DNA from: Trichomonas vaginalis G3
Lineage: Eukaryota; Parabasalia; Trichomonadida; Trichomonadidae
DNA: 64,000 nucleotides
Direction: 5' to 3'
Assembly: GCF_026262505.1 (NCBI RefSeq)
Contig: NW_026529251.1
Span: forward strand, 1 to 64,000
The position numbers and the translations under genes were made by a program. This document shows positions 1 to 10,164 of the stretch, in pieces (within the stretch, counting starts at the first letter, position 1; every line of letters begins with the position of its first letter). The notes under the pieces are model-generated. The model was not told the DNA's origin. It saw nothing but the letters and a program-made list of their open reading frames with translations, and did not search any database.

Positions 1-59
1 TCCATCATAGTACGTTCCATAACACTATGGTAACAAAATCTATTACTTTTCTTTATCCT
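1..59. other. Sequence preceding recognisable A1 homology
   Basis: Similarity to the second family A copy begins at about position 60. These first bases do not match the corresponding part of A2 and their origin cannot be told from so short a stretch. No gene is seen here. Confidence 0.4.
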
Positions 60-698
60 CGTTCAAATTCAAATTTTGAATTTGAAAGCTCATCTGACAA
101 ACACCGTTAAGACTCTCCAAAGTAGTCTTATGGAAGAGATGAAGGGACTTAAAGGTGAGTTCCTCATGAACCAAGCTTCCAATGAGAAAGTCCTGAATGA
201 TTTGACGGAAACCTTGCGCATTTACGCGAGAGAGAACCGAGACCTTGCCAGACTCATCTACCGTTTCTTCGAAGAGATAGACGCCATCTGGAAGGTACTC
301 GGAAAGGACAGAACCTCCAACACCGTAATTCGTGATACCAAATTGAAGAAGGAATTTTCGAGGAAGAAGAGAAACACGAAGAAGAAGAGAAACACGAAGA
401 AGAAGAGGAAGAAGAGAGAAACACGAAGAAGAGGAAGTTTGGGCAACCCTTGTTGCCGATGACACTTACGAAATTTCCCAACCCTACCCATACAAAATCC
501 GCAACAAGGAGACAGGCAAGGTTCTTACCCCAGTCCTCAACAACTTGGGACACTTGAACCTTACCCTTCGAATCGCGGTTCAATTCCATGGGAAGCTTGT
601 CGTATCAATGGGTTCCAAATCCAAACAAGAAGACGAAGGTCAGACACATTGACGGTGACAAGCTCAACAACCGTAAGGAGAACCTCGAGTGGTTCTAA
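60..698 (+). pseudogene. Coiled-coil/HNH endonuclease-like protein, A1 copy (fossil)
   Basis: The N-terminal part is a helical segment (NLKAHLTNTVKTLQSSL, then NDLTETLRIYAREN) followed by a very basic and acidic low-complexity stretch. The C-terminal part aligns with the HNH-like region that is clearer in A2 at 48623-48970. HNH_3/NUMOD-type domains of homing endonucleases have this general form and cut DNA. The copy is broken and its start lies at the edge of recognisable homology. The role in the element is unknown; DNA nicking or self-spread is an inference from the domain. Confidence 0.6.
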
Positions 699-1055
699 GA
701 GTAAAAAAATTTTATTTTAGGGGAAACCCCGAGTAAATTTAGGTGTTTAGTTAGTAAGTAGCTTAAATTAAGGAATTTGGACAAGTAGTTCCTGACCTTG
801 AATTGGACTCTTTCGTCATCCCAGTTGCGTAGGAGGTCGTCCCAGAGGAGTTGGTAGAATTGCCAATCCAAGGACGATTTGTCCTCCCAGGCATTGAGGA
901 TGTACTGCTCGTAGAGTTCATGACCTCTGCCTTGCACCAGACACCCTCTCCCTTGGAACGTAAGGCTTCTTCGAAGTGCTCGAATGCGATTGGCTGCGTG
1001 ACCATCTGAAATGACACTTTTTGTCCGTTTGGTCAATGTTTGTGTCTCGTGCCAT
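695..1055 (-). pseudogene. Small conserved family A protein, A1 copy (fossil)
   Basis: This is the counterpart of the gene at 48262-48574 in A2. A conserved helical stretch rich in Trp and acidic residues is visible (for example WEDKSSLDWQFYQLLWDDLLRNW). It lies between the polymerase and HNH genes in both copies. No known family is recognised. The copy is broken. Confidence 0.5.
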
Positions 1056-1149
1056 AGTCGACGAAAATACAACAAACAGGTTATATATGAGTTTGAGACC
1101 AAGAATGGTGTAACTCGACCTGTCCGATTCAAATTCGAATAAAAATTTT

Positions 1150-3301
1150 TTATTTCATGCAATGTTTAACTATTTCACCATCTTCTTTAACACCCCAGTA
1201 CTTCCTTTTCGATATTACATGAACTTCGGTGAAAATTTTGTCCAATTTGAATTGACCCATCTTTTCACCGACCATGCCCATTTCAATGAGTTTGTTATAG
1301 CCTTCTTCGTTCGTCATGAGTGCATCGATGTTCTCATAGTAAACCTTCACTTTGGATTTGACTTCCGAGAAGAATTTGTTGTAGTTGTCAAGGACTGCCT
1401 TTGCGAACTGAGGGTAAGACCAATGTTCGACAATAGGTTTTAATGTGGTTACTAAGCCACTTTGACCTTGAGTGAATTCGTACTTCAAAACAAAAGGAGA
1501 AAACCTTTCAACAAAGTTGTCGACCTTCTCATAATGTTTACTCTTCATCTCTTGAGGTTTCTTTATGGAATATCCCCATGTCGAATTCATAAGCAATTTG
1601 AGTGTCATTGCAAGTTTGGGGTTTGAAGCTTTCCTAATATCATACAGTTGTTGTATGACTTTTCCAACTGTATAGTTCCTTCCTGGGAACTCACCGTCTT
1701 CGTTTGGAATTCCAGTCGGATATATTGGACAAACCTCATGTATGCAGCGTTAAGGTCGACATAGTATATCTTTTCATATGAGTCGAACTTGTCGCAACCA
1801 ATTGGTCCAGTTTGTGGAAATTCAAGTGAGTCTCTTATCTTCTGAGAAACTTCTCCTGTTATCTCATAAACATCGTCGAAGCAACCTGTTTCATATAAAA
1901 CCTTCTGACCTAACTCAGATGCTCTCCAATACAATTTGACGTCAATTGGATTCTCAATGGAAGTTTGTTTATAGCATCTTGAAGTTCTTGCAACCTCATT
2001 GGAAGTTCTTCTGGTTCAGGTTGGTATCCGAACAATCCAACTCCTTTTGGAATTGTGTACTTCTTTTGTACTAGAACTTTGTCTGGAACAACTTTTGGTC
2101 TTGCTAACAATGAAAAGTTTGTTTCGTCTTTTGGTACAAAAGTTTCTGTCAGCTTGTCATCTGGAATTGGTTCCAACAAACCTTTCTCGAAAAGAATGTT
2201 TACAGCTCTGACAATGTTGCACTTGCCTTTTCCGAACAATGGGTTTGTAAGACTTTCGTTCAACATGAAGTGGTTGTGGACAATTACAATCTTCAACCAT
2301 GGTAAGTCTTTGTCAACAACATAGTCGTCATGTGAAGAACCTTTCTCAGTCGGTATGTTGACTCGGATATTGACATTTGCCAACGGTGCAATTTTTGCCA
2401 ATTGACCTCTGAGAATGTACCTTGTCTTCACACATGACTCAAGATACTTCATCTTCTCTTCTGAAACAAGACCAGAGTTCCTGAGACATGTAAGAATACA
2501 AGGTTCATTGACAATTGTTTCAATTGAATTGTAAATTCCATACCTTGTCAAGTCAATGTCAGACTTATTTATGAACGGGAAGTATCCAGCATGTTGTCTG
2601 ACTGCTTGAGGGTTCGGTTGGTACCATTCAAATTTTACACTTGCAATTCCTTCAATTGCATTCAAAATGTCTGAGTCGGAGTCAACCATTTGTTCTCTCT
2701 TTGTAGTCTTGAAAGCGTCAAGAAGCATTGCAGCTGTTGTGACATTGCCATGTGCATAGTAAATGTGACCATCCAAATCTGTTATGGTCAATCTGAGATT
2801 GTATCCTTTCTTATTTCCGTCTTGTATGGCAGCAAGTACACCCATGAAGCCTTCTTTGTTCTTTCCTTCGTCAAAGTTTACTGTAAAGGTTCGACCAGAT
2901 GTAATTTGACTTCTAACTTCACGGTACTTTTCATATGCATATCTTGTTCTTTCCATGGGAGCATGTTTGTCTTCACCTTTTCCTTTTTTCCTTCTCAAAG
3001 GATGCAATTGTTCGTCATGTTTCCAGTAGAATCTGGCAAAGCCGTCGTGTCCTTCAACTTGAGGTTCACTAACATCGAAAGGCATGTCCATAAGACGTTC
3101 TTCTTCTAACCTCTCTAATCTGTTTGGATAATTTGCGCGTGCTGTTTCTAAGTCCATTTCATAGCGAAGACCAGACAATTTGTCATAGACTTTTATGGGT
3201 CTTCCCTTCCTATATTTAAACTTCTTTGAAACTCTCCAACCATATCTTTCTAACTCTGCTTTTATTCTAGCAGATTTTCTATCCATTCTATACGGGGGCA
3301 T
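1150..3301 (-). pseudogene. Family-B DNA polymerase of family A element, A1 copy (fossil)
   Basis: The span corresponds to the 46013-48166 polymerase of A2. Recognisable blocks include a motif A-like DLNAAYMRF, a motif B-like LLMNSTWGYS and a C-terminal block with YENIDAL, all in the order expected for family-B polymerases. In Polintons this enzyme copies the element, by protein priming as inferred for the class. The first several hundred residues do not show clear exonuclease motifs and are strongly diverged from the family B element polymerase at 25518-28955. The start is set at MPPYRMDR, just after a TTTTTAT box. This copy is broken. Confidence 0.75.
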
Positions 3302-3330
3302 TTTTATAAAATAAAAAAAATGTTTTTTCT

Positions 3331-3913
3331 TTACTTTACGTAACCGCCTGCTGCCATAAGTCTTTGACGCCAACCCATACCAGCTAATGAAGGTTGACTT
3401 GGTTTAGTTTGGAAACTAACCTTTGGTTTTGGTTTTCTTCAGTTTGTGCTTCCCTTCTTCTATCGGTTTTTCGTCACTTTTCGGTTCCTCTGACTTTACC
3501 TCACTTGCAGGTATGGTTGTGTCGTCAACATCTTCATAAATATCATATGCCATTTGTTTTTGTTTTCCTTTCAACTTTTTGTGTTTGTTGTAAAGTTTAG
3601 AATATTTCGACTCTAAGTCAATGAGATGTTCTATAATGAACTGTTGGTCAGTGAAGTAAACTTTTCCATCTGTTGTCTCGAAAGCTCCTTCAGACTTCAA
3701 TATTTTATTTGTGAGAGTCTGTTTCTTTTTTGAGATACTAGCCGTTCCATTTCTATGAAAAGTGACTTTATAGTTAGGGTTTGTATTTCCAGACCTGGCA
3801 CTTTCTATTATTGAATTTTTCTCTTCATCTGTAAGTTCTTTGACAGGTTTTGACAATGGTTCTGAACTTTTTGTTTGTGGTGTCAAATCTACCGTTTCAA
3901 CTTCTTCGGTCAT
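3331..3913 (-). pseudogene. Conserved family A protein MTEEV, A1 copy (fossil)
   Basis: This is the counterpart of the gene at 45398-45982 in A2, with the same start (MTEEVETVDLTPQTK) and a C-terminus ending AAGGYVK. It is charged, with a Lys/Glu-rich linker in its second half, and lies between the polymerase and a 50-residue protein. No known family is recognised. The copy is broken. Confidence 0.55.
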
Positions 3914-3931
3914 TTCATCTCAGTAAAAATT

Positions 3932-4086
3932 TTAGTTTGTTTGTTTTCAACTGGTTGTTTAGGTTTTTTAAGTCGGTCTAAAACTTCCTGAGGTATAGGA
4001 AGAACTTGACAAACACGTGGTTGTGTAACTGCTGGAAGCCGACAAATCCATCTTGAACCCATTTGTCTCAATGCTGTATTGTTCAT
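3932..4086 (-). pseudogene. Small basic protein, A1 copy (fossil)
   Basis: This is the counterpart of the 50-residue gene at 45226-45378. It begins MNNTALRQMGSRWICRLP and sits in the same place between MTEEV and the amphipathic MGLFGAL protein. The function is unknown. The copy looks slightly damaged. Confidence 0.45.
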
Positions 4087-4105
4087 TTCATCTCAGTAAA
4101 AAACT

Positions 4106-4506
4106 TTACATTCCCCACGTTTGAGGCGGTTGAGGTTGGTTATTGTTTACCCATTGTTGTGCATGGTTATATCCTCTGTTAAAGAATCTTTCACCTTGGT
4201 CCATGTAGTGCCCTGCTTGGTTATAGTAGTCATTTGCTTTGTTATAGTAGTTTCCTGCTTGTCTTCCTACATTGTCCATCCATCCTTGAACTTTTCCTCT
4301 TGTTTCAGGATTTGGAATAAGATTTGCTGCATCTCGTGCTACATCCCAACCTTTCTGTACAGTTTGTATAATAGGTTGTGCTTTCTCTTTAAGTATACCT
4401 AATGTACTCAAAATCTTCCTTCCAACTCCAAATACACCTCTGGCTATTGTTCCACTGCGGGCAAAAATCTGGATGCAACTCCTGCTAATGCGCCAAATAA
4501 ACCCAT
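4106..4506 (-). pseudogene. Amphipathic capsid-associated protein (MGLFGAL type), A1 copy (fossil)
   Basis: This is the counterpart of 44805-45206. The C-terminal two thirds are the same: a helical segment and a Tyr/Asn-rich repeat region (NYYNKANDYYNQAGHY). The family resembles membrane-active minor capsid proteins such as adenovirus protein VI only in general design, so this is an inference. The copy is broken. Confidence 0.5.
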
Positions 4507-4523
4507 TTCTTATAGGGTAAAAA

Positions 4524-5478
4524 ATGACGAATCCAAACAAGGACCCCTATGTTTCTAAAGCGACAAAGAAAGCACTCATGTAAAAATCTTTAGTTCAACA
4601 CCAAATGCTTGGTTTATGGATATCTTGGAAAACATTCCGAGGTATAGAGAAGATGGACCACCATACTGGCTAATATTTGTTGGTCAAAACACAAGATACT
4701 GTGAAGCCATACCATTAGTCCAAAAATATTTTAGATGTGAAAACTGCTTTGACAATATTCGTTGACAAATACCATCCAACAAAACTGACATCTGACTGTG
4801 AAAGTTCTTTCAAATCAGACGATATTAAAAACTATCTGCGTTCAAAAAATGTAAACCAATATTTCATTGTCGACCAAAACCATTCTGCTCTTGGTGTCAT
4901 TGACAGTTGTATAAAATCTTAAGAGACTTAAATCAACCACAAGGTGGTGAGGTAGATGAAATGTCATATGACGACAAATATAGACATTTCTCCATGGCAA
5001 AGATGAGACAAGTTTTAAATATTTACAATAGCCGTAAACAAAAAGGTTTGGGAAACCACTCCCCCGAAGAAATGAAAAACAACCCCGACTTAGAGAAAGA
5101 CTATATATTTAATAGTTTAGTCAAAAGAGACAAACAAGAAAGAATGCCAGGCTTCAAACTTAAGAAAGGTGACAAAGTAAAAATAGAAATACCTAAACGC
5201 GACCCATATGAAAATACTATTGACTATGACAACAATGGGAACTCGACAGGTACTCACCTTCGTGTTCGTAAAAATAGAAGAAAGTATACAAGAGAATATT
5301 ATGAAGTTTTAGGCAAACATGGCAAAATGTACAGACTGCAAAGCAGAAGATAAAACTACTATTGTCAGACCTCGTTTCAAACTTGTCAAGTTCAAGGTGG
5401 TATACTTTCAAAGACAGTTCCTAACAAATATAAACAACTCCTGACGAATATGCTAAAGAAGTTGAAAATGACGACTAA
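4524..5478 (+). pseudogene. Retroviral-type (rve) integrase, A1 copy (fossil)
   Basis: The region encodes a DDE integrase like that of retroviruses and Polintons. Visible blocks are a first Asp region (AWFMDILENIP), a second Asp region (KLTSDCESSFKSDDI), an Asn/His region followed by a helix, and a C-terminal basic SH3/chromo-like tail (GFKLKKGDKVKIEIP). The enzyme inserts the element and creates the 6-bp target duplication. It is transcribed against the fibre gene, which it overlaps by a few bases at the 3' end. The copy is broken. Confidence 0.75.
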
Positions 5479-6689
5479 GCATTTCTATACCATGCGTAAA
5501 CTGTCATGTAAGGTGGCATGTAGTCTTTACTCTGTCCCGTTGTTTGCGTATACCCTGAAACGCGATGTGTATGGCTTCCTCCTACCTCAGTGTTACTCCA
5601 GTAACAATTTATAGCAAACTTAACGTCCTCTTTAACATCATATCCTTTACCTTTTGTCATTCCTGACCAATCCCAAAATCTATGACTATGCAAACCTGCT
5701 TCAGATGTACTTAAATTTATGTAGTGACTGTGCGCAGGTAAATTTGCACCTGAAACGTTTTACTTCCACCTGTTTCCTTTGAAGAGTTTGCACAATACAA
5801 AAACCTGTCGACTATTTGAGTCCAAGTTCCAAAACCAAGTACTACTTCTGGTTTGGTAGAGTTCATTGACGTGTAAATAGAACCTATAGGATATACTGTT
5901 TGAAGTATTTCTGTCTTTAACGTTTGAAGCTCTGTTTTGTCAGCTTTTTTATCATATAAATCTTGAGCAGTGAATTTAACTTTGTTTTCATCCTCCATGA
6001 CATAGACATTTCCACATCTAATGTCTTTATCCGATGTTAAACCTTGTGGAAAGTTAGGAGGTTTCCAATTTAATACATCCCCAGTTTCTTCAACCGTTCC
6101 TTCAATATTTTCTATACCAACAGTTGCGAAGAAATCGTGTGTATGTCCAACGTCACTTTTCTTGTTTAAGGTTTCTTGTAAGTTTGTAATATCAGATATG
6201 GTATGTGTATGAGTCTTTTTAGAATATTCTTTGTCAGCTCTTGTCACTTCACTTGACATTTTATTGTCAACATATGTTTTATCCGCTTTGTCATCTAACT
6301 TTTCTGGTAGTTCATCTACGTCATAGATGTTATGTGTATGATGTTTTTGTGGGTATGTTCTATCTGTCCATGCGAGAATATAGTCTCTTGTTGCATCTAC
6401 ATACTCTTTGTCAGCTTTGTTGTCAATATCTGCCTTCAAAAGAAGTTCATCTATAGGTTTCTCGTTTAAAGTTCTTTTTGTTGGATTTATACAAACAGTA
6501 TGGTTCTTACTGTCTTGAAACAGAAACTCGTCTGTCATTGGGTTTATCGTCAGTTTTAAAGTTTCCTTCTTTCAATGACTCAGATATCTTAGAATAGTTT
6601 GAAAAGTTTGTTGTGTTCTTATTTAGAGCTTGCAAAATGAGTTGTCGGTTGTGTTGTATTTCTCTCATAGACGCTGTTTCTTTCGACAT
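5475..6689 (-). pseudogene. Phage-like fibre with tail-collar tip, A1 copy (fossil)
   Basis: The protein has a short N-terminal domain, then coiled-coil repeats of the KADKxYVD type and THTHTISDITNLQ type seen in phage fibres, then PIGSIYTSMNSTKPEVVLGFG followed by GENLPAHSH-like and MPPYMTVYAWYR blocks of the phage tail-collar/baseplate C-terminal fold. Such proteins bind receptors at a particle vertex, which is the likely role here. Its coiled-coil is shorter than in A2. The start follows a TTTTTATTCTAG box shared with the divergent gene at 6708. The copy is broken. Confidence 0.75.
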
Positions 6690-6707
6690 TTTTATTCTAG
6701 ATAAAAT

Positions 6708-7554
6708 ATGCTTCCAATAGAAAAAGAAATTCAAGAGTTGCTACAACTAAACCATTAGATGAACTTTTTACTAATGTCGGTCAAAAGTTTGAGACAGAGA
6801 CCGTAAAGCATGAAGGCTATCGTTTTGACTACCCATTAAGATGGCTAAGAGACCCATCTGTCACAAAAGCTATTGGCTTTCGTAGAATGAAGTTTGTGTC
6901 TGTAGAAGATAAAAGTTTTCCATTTATTGTAAGGTTTCATATAGATTATATATCTGAAGGGAAACGAAAAATGTGGGAAGAAATTGAGCTAATACAAGTT
7001 GACCTTTCATCTTCTCTACAGACTGCGTTAAAAAATATAGAAGATAAAATAAATTCATGTTATGCAAAATATGCTGATGAATATGCAAATACCGAGAGCA
7101 CACTTTATGTGAGAATTGTATATGACAAACAAAATTCACAAGTGTCATTTCAAATCTACGAAGACAATCCAAAGAAAGACGAACAAATATATACAGAATT
7201 CACTGCAATGTCATGGTATTATTTGCAAAGAATGTTAAATCAGAAAGTCGAACTTCCTTTAGCAATATTTACAGTCGATATGCAAGAGATGAACCATATT
7301 TATTTAAAGATGTTTTCGACCCAGCTGCTATTATAGTTCATGCTTCATTTTCTGGCGCCCAAAACTCTTTCTTATGCTTGGCAAATGACTTTTACGAAAA
7401 ACCTACAAAGTTATACGAACCACCAAGTGGAAGTATTTCAGACTTTCAAGTATGGTTTACTACAGATGGAAGAAAAAGAATAATTCCATTATACCATGCG
7501 TTTTACTTAGAACTTAGTTTCATATACAACTACTATCGAACGGTAAAAATATAA
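6708..7554 (+). pseudogene. Conserved family A structural-type protein, A1 copy (fossil)
   Basis: This is divergent from the fibre gene and has a counterpart at 41571-42417. The C-terminal part (IIVHASFSGAQNSFLCLAND, then DFQVWFTTDGRKRI) has the beta-rich look of a jelly-roll minor capsid protein, and it faintly resembles the family B protein at 16658-17137. That is a visual impression only. The copy is broken. Confidence 0.5.
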
Positions 7555-7558
7555 TTTT

Positions 7559-7801
7559 TTAATACGGTTGAGGTGTTGGATTTGGTTGCCAACTAGACTG
7601 TGGTGCAGGTTCAGGCTGTTGTATAACAGGAGCTTGTTCTTCTGGTTCAGGGTCTTTAGGTATAATACCAACAAACTGACCTACTCTTTTACCAATATTT
7701 TTGACTCCGTTCCAAATTCCTCTTCCTACGGTTTTTATTCCATTCCATATACCTCTTCCAGCATTTCGAAAGAAGTTTCCAATACTACTGAAGAAACCCA
7801 T
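7559..7801 (-). CDS. Amphipathic MG-type peptide with Pro-rich tail (80 aa)
   Basis: The first half is a glycine-spaced amphipathic segment with two related blocks (GRGIWNGIKTVGRGIWNGVKNIGKR). The second half is rich in Pro, Gln and Glu. It begins MGFFSS, which matches the loose rule for N-myristoylation (Gly2 and Ser6). A nearly identical gene is at 41324-41566. By analogy with membrane-lytic minor capsid proteins of other DNA viruses, it may help a particle cross membranes; this is inference. The reading frame looks whole. Confidence 0.65.
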   Translation of the reverse strand: MGFFSSIGNFFRNAGRGIWNGIKTVGRGIWNGVKNIGKRVGQFVGIIPKDPEPEEQAPVIQQPEPAPQSSWQPNPTPQPY

Positions 7802-7819
7802 TTTACTATATGTAAAAAT

Positions 7820-8181
7820 CTAATGTCCGCCTAGTCTTTTGCGTTTCCTGTTGAGTTCCATAGCATTCTTTAACTGGAGCTCATACATTCTGTTTCTCCT
7901 CTGGTAGAAAACATATTCTGGGTCAACTCCTGTGTTCGCGTCATCTGCATAAAGTTGTTTATATCCCACTTCAGGGTTTGTATAAAACTCTTTCCATCTC
8001 ATATTTGCATACCATGGTGGCAAACCTAACGCAGCGTCATTTGACATAGCAGTTTGCATTTGTACATCTGTTGGCACTTGACCATAGTTTGCCATTGCAG
8101 TTTGTATTCTAATTCATTTGGAATATTCTCTGGGTTTGGTTGTCCAGGTTGCTGTGCATTCGCTAAGTTCTGTGCGTCCAT
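7820..8181 (-). pseudogene. Conserved family A protein MDAQNLANAQQPG, A1 copy (fossil)
   Basis: This protein of about 120 residues has a Gln/Pro/Asn-rich N-terminus, a repeated QTAMxNxxxxPxDVQMQTAM pattern and a C-terminus that is basic (NRKRKRLGGH). It sits between the MG-type peptide and the 43-residue membrane protein in both A copies. No family is recognised. The copy is broken. Confidence 0.5.
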
Positions 8182-8204
8182 TTAATATTAGATAAAAATA
8201 TCTC

Positions 8205-8336
8205 TTACGAGTACATATGCTGAACATTTGCTGGTATTGGTTCATCTTCATATTCTCTATATCTTTCTGCCACGTCAAATAAGTAAATGACACAATGGAA
8301 AAAACCTAAAACAAGTAGTCCTATTTCAAACCACAT
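8205..8336 (-). CDS. 43-residue single-pass membrane peptide
   Basis: The frame starts ATG TGG TTT GAA ATA inside the last codons of the methyltransferase gene, in another frame, and reads MWFEIGLLVLGFFHCVIYLF followed by an acidic tail. Residues 4-20 form a hydrophobic helix. The same overlapping frame, same length, is kept at 40790-40921 in A2, where the methyltransferase is broken, so the small gene appears to be real. The function is unknown; a membrane or capsid-exit role would be a guess. Confidence 0.6.
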   Translation of the reverse strand: MWFEIGLLVLGFFHCVIYLFDVAERYREYEDEPIPANVQHMYS

Positions 8337-9139
8337 TTACTTACTAGTAAAATTTCTTTGTTATGACACTTTCTCCAGTTTATAGGACCTCTCTCATATT
8401 CTATCTTGTCATATCTAAACTCATAGTCATGTATGTCCTCTAACCATCTCATGACACTTTCCAAACCACTTTTATCGGATGTAAAGTAAAAGCATGGATG
8501 GTTATGTAAAACGTCTAAAGTTTCTAAAGAGTCTCTCAAAGTCCAGTCTACTTGGTATTGAAAATCCCATGTGTTATAGAACGGCGGGTCCACTATAAAG
8601 AAAACATTTTCCTTGTCTTTATATTTTTCATACAACTCTGTCCAATGACATCTCACAAACTCTATACCCTCAATATATTTTTCTATGTTCTCTTTGAAAA
8701 CATTTGTATAGTTAAGATATAAAACTTTTGACATAAGTGTTTCAATGTCATGAACTCTTATAGCACCACTATATAATAGTCTAGCAGATATACTATCCCA
8801 GTCAATATACTCTGCCTTTTTCAAAACCTCTCTGACAGTATTTTTCTTATCTAATGGTATACGTTCCATCTTACCTATAGGTATCTTTTCTTTTAACTCT
8901 TTCAATATTTTGTTTGTGTCTGGTATATGTTTGAGACGGTTCATATAGTTGTCGAAGTCATTGCATATAATCTTTGAGTCAGGAAATATTGTATGGCACA
9001 AATGAGATATATAGAAACTTCCACCGAACAAGTCTACAAATGTTAGACCATTCGGTAGTTTCTTAAGTTCTCTCAATAGAATATCTTTACATCTACTCTT
9101 ATTTCCAAAGAAGGGTAACGGTGGTTTTGTAAAATTCAT
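8321..9139 (-). CDS. D12-class DNA adenine-N6 methyltransferase (272 aa)
   Basis: The protein shows the Dam/D12 class order: PFFGNKSRCKDIL at residues 6-20 (SAM-binding N-terminal motif), FVDLFGGSFYIS (motif I), NDFDNY, then VDPPFYNT (motif IV, DPPY type) in the second half. It would methylate adenine in DNA. Its length is usual for the class. The start MNFTKPP is chosen because homology with the A2 copy begins there and a TTTTTATTATATATA box lies just upstream. N6-adenine methylation is known to be abundant in T. vaginalis, so an element-encoded enzyme is plausible. The frame looks whole in this copy. Confidence 0.85.
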   Translation of the reverse strand: MNFTKPPLPFFGNKSRCKDILLRELKKLPNGLTFVDLFGGSFYISHLCHTIFPDSKIICNDFDNYMNRLKHIPDTNKILKELKEKIPIGKMERIPLDKKNTVREVLKKAEYIDWDSISARLLYSGAIRVHDIETLMSKVLYLNYTNVFKENIEKYIEGIEFVRCHWTELYEKYKDKENVFFIVDPPFYNTWDFQYQVDWTLRDSLETLDVLHNHPCFYFTSDKSGLESVMRWLEDIHDYEFRYDKIEYERGPINWRKCHNKEILLVSKCGLK

Positions 9140-9200
9140 TTTATATATATAATAAAAATGTTTTTTTCCTGAAAAGTGACAGAAAAGTGACAAAACATGT

Positions 9201-9310
9201 ACGAAGAAGTCTTGAAAATTCAAGAGGGTAGAAAAGAGGTTAGAAAAGAGGTTATATCTAACCTTCTACCCTAAACATTATTTTTGTCTGATTTTACGAA
9301 GAAGTCTTGA
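9201..9310. repeat. Hairpin unit with TTAGAAAA repeats near A1 end
   Basis: From 9226 to 9271 two direct units (GGGTAGAA and GGTTAGA) are followed by their inverted partners (TCTAACC and TTCTACCC), so the strand can fold into a two-step hairpin; TAAACATTATTTTT follows. The unit is flanked by direct repeats ACGAAGAAGTCTTGA at about 9201 and 9296. The layout matches the iteron units at 52000-52185 and 53199-53395 in A2, with different bases in the arms. Confidence 0.65.
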
Positions 9311-9385
9311 CAAAACATGAAAACATATATAATTTGTGAAAAGCTCCTGGAAGACCCGTATATAAGAACTTCATTTATACTAAAC

Positions 9386-9455
9386 ATCTTCGGGGCTAGA
9401 GGGCACGAAGTGCCTGGAAGCCCCACTACCTTTTTTTTTTTTTTTTTTTTTTTTT
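9386..9455. repeat. Terminal inverted repeat of A1 with T-run
   Basis: The end reads CATCTTCGGGGCTAGAGGGC, then a perfect palindrome GGCACGAAGTGCC, then GGAAGCCCCACTACCT followed by 25 T. It is the mirror of the left end of A2 and the start of A3. The TIR core ends ACCT, that is AGGT on the opposite strand, in line with the usual AG...CT Polinton ends. Confidence 0.85.
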
Positions 9456-9839
9456 AAATACTTCATCAAACTCATAATATAAATATTAGAAAAAAAAATA
9501 TAATTTATATATCCTTTTTCTTTTTGAATCAATATATGGAAATTATTACCAACACTACTAGTACAATTCATCCAATATTCCTAAATATGTTTCTTTTCGA
9601 TAATAATTTTTCTTTGAAAAATTGTATGCTGAAAAGTTATTCAAAAATCCAATCCATGAGTGGAAATCATCAATACTAATATATGACCAATTAAATATAA
9701 TGTTTCTAGCATTCTTATAGTCCAATTTTTCTCTCACAAATTATAAAATTTTATTTTCAACTTAACTGTCCTATCTCATTTAAATCTTTATTGTATTATC
9801 AATATATTTGTATTATTTCTCCCTATGAATTTCGCTATA
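9456..9839. other. Host-like AT-rich spacer, no gene seen
   Basis: This stretch lies between the T-run of A1 and the target duplication of B1. It is AT-rich with short stop-laden frames on both strands. No RNA gene, repeat array or element part was recognised. Confidence 0.6.
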
Positions 9840-9845
9840 ACTTAT
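9840..9845. repeat. 6-bp target site duplication of B1 (ACTTAT)
   Basis: ACTTAT is found directly before the left end of B1 and again at 38466-38471 directly after its right end. A 6-bp duplication is the standard Polinton signature. Confidence 0.85.
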
Positions 9846-10164
9846 AGTAGTATATGAGTGCGGGTTGTGTGACCTTTTTTGTAAACGTAAGAATTCATAC
9901 AATATTGAACGATTTTGTATCATTATTTTTAACATTAATTTTAAAATAAATTATTTTATTATTCTTACATAAATGAGGGGGTAACCGGGTAACCAGGTTA
10001 ATTAACTTCTTTTTGAAAATGGTGACAACATGACATTTTGACAACAGGGGCAAACATTCATGTTTTACATTTATGAATAATTTATTTTTTGTAATCGTAA
10101 GAATTCTCACATAATTGAATGATTTTTGAACATACTTCCGAATAGCAGATTTTAAAAATTTATG
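9846..10164. repeat. Left terminal inverted repeat of B1 (first part)
   Basis: It pairs with 38052-38465. The TIR resumes after B2 at 31279 and ends near 31373, about 414 bp in all. At 9974-10050 it contains GGTAACC-type palindromes and a copy of the GTTGTCA/TGACAAC module. In B2 the same place in the TIR is occupied by a gene instead. Confidence 0.85.
10158..10164. repeat. Flanking direct repeat of B2 (ATTTATG)
   Basis: ATTTATG occurs just before the left end of B2 and at 31272-31278 just after its right end. The uninterrupted site AAAAATTTATGAATAATTT is visible in the right TIR of B1 near 38143-38160. The repeat is 7 bp rather than the usual 6, perhaps with one chance base. Confidence 0.8.

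Larger units (their letters stand above)
60..9455 (-). mobile_element. Polinton/Maverick family A, copy A1 (one end only)
   Basis: This is a partial capsid-bearing element whose gene order, read from 9455 leftwards, matches A2 read from 39876 rightwards: methyltransferase, small membrane protein, amphipathic peptides, fibre, integrase, polymerase, HNH protein. Its outer end at 9386-9455 is the same terminal repeat as A2 and runs into 25 T. Protein identity to A2 is high by eye (polymerase well over 90 percent), so the two copies are young relatives. The copy is broken, with about ten breaks in the visible part. The other end lies outside the window. Confidence 0.9.

Noticed and set aside
9456-10150. 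Protein-coding frames in the AT-rich spacer and in the B1 terminal repeat, about 60-120 residues
   Set aside because: They are low-complexity frames running through terminal repeats or spacer, without start signal or conserved partner.
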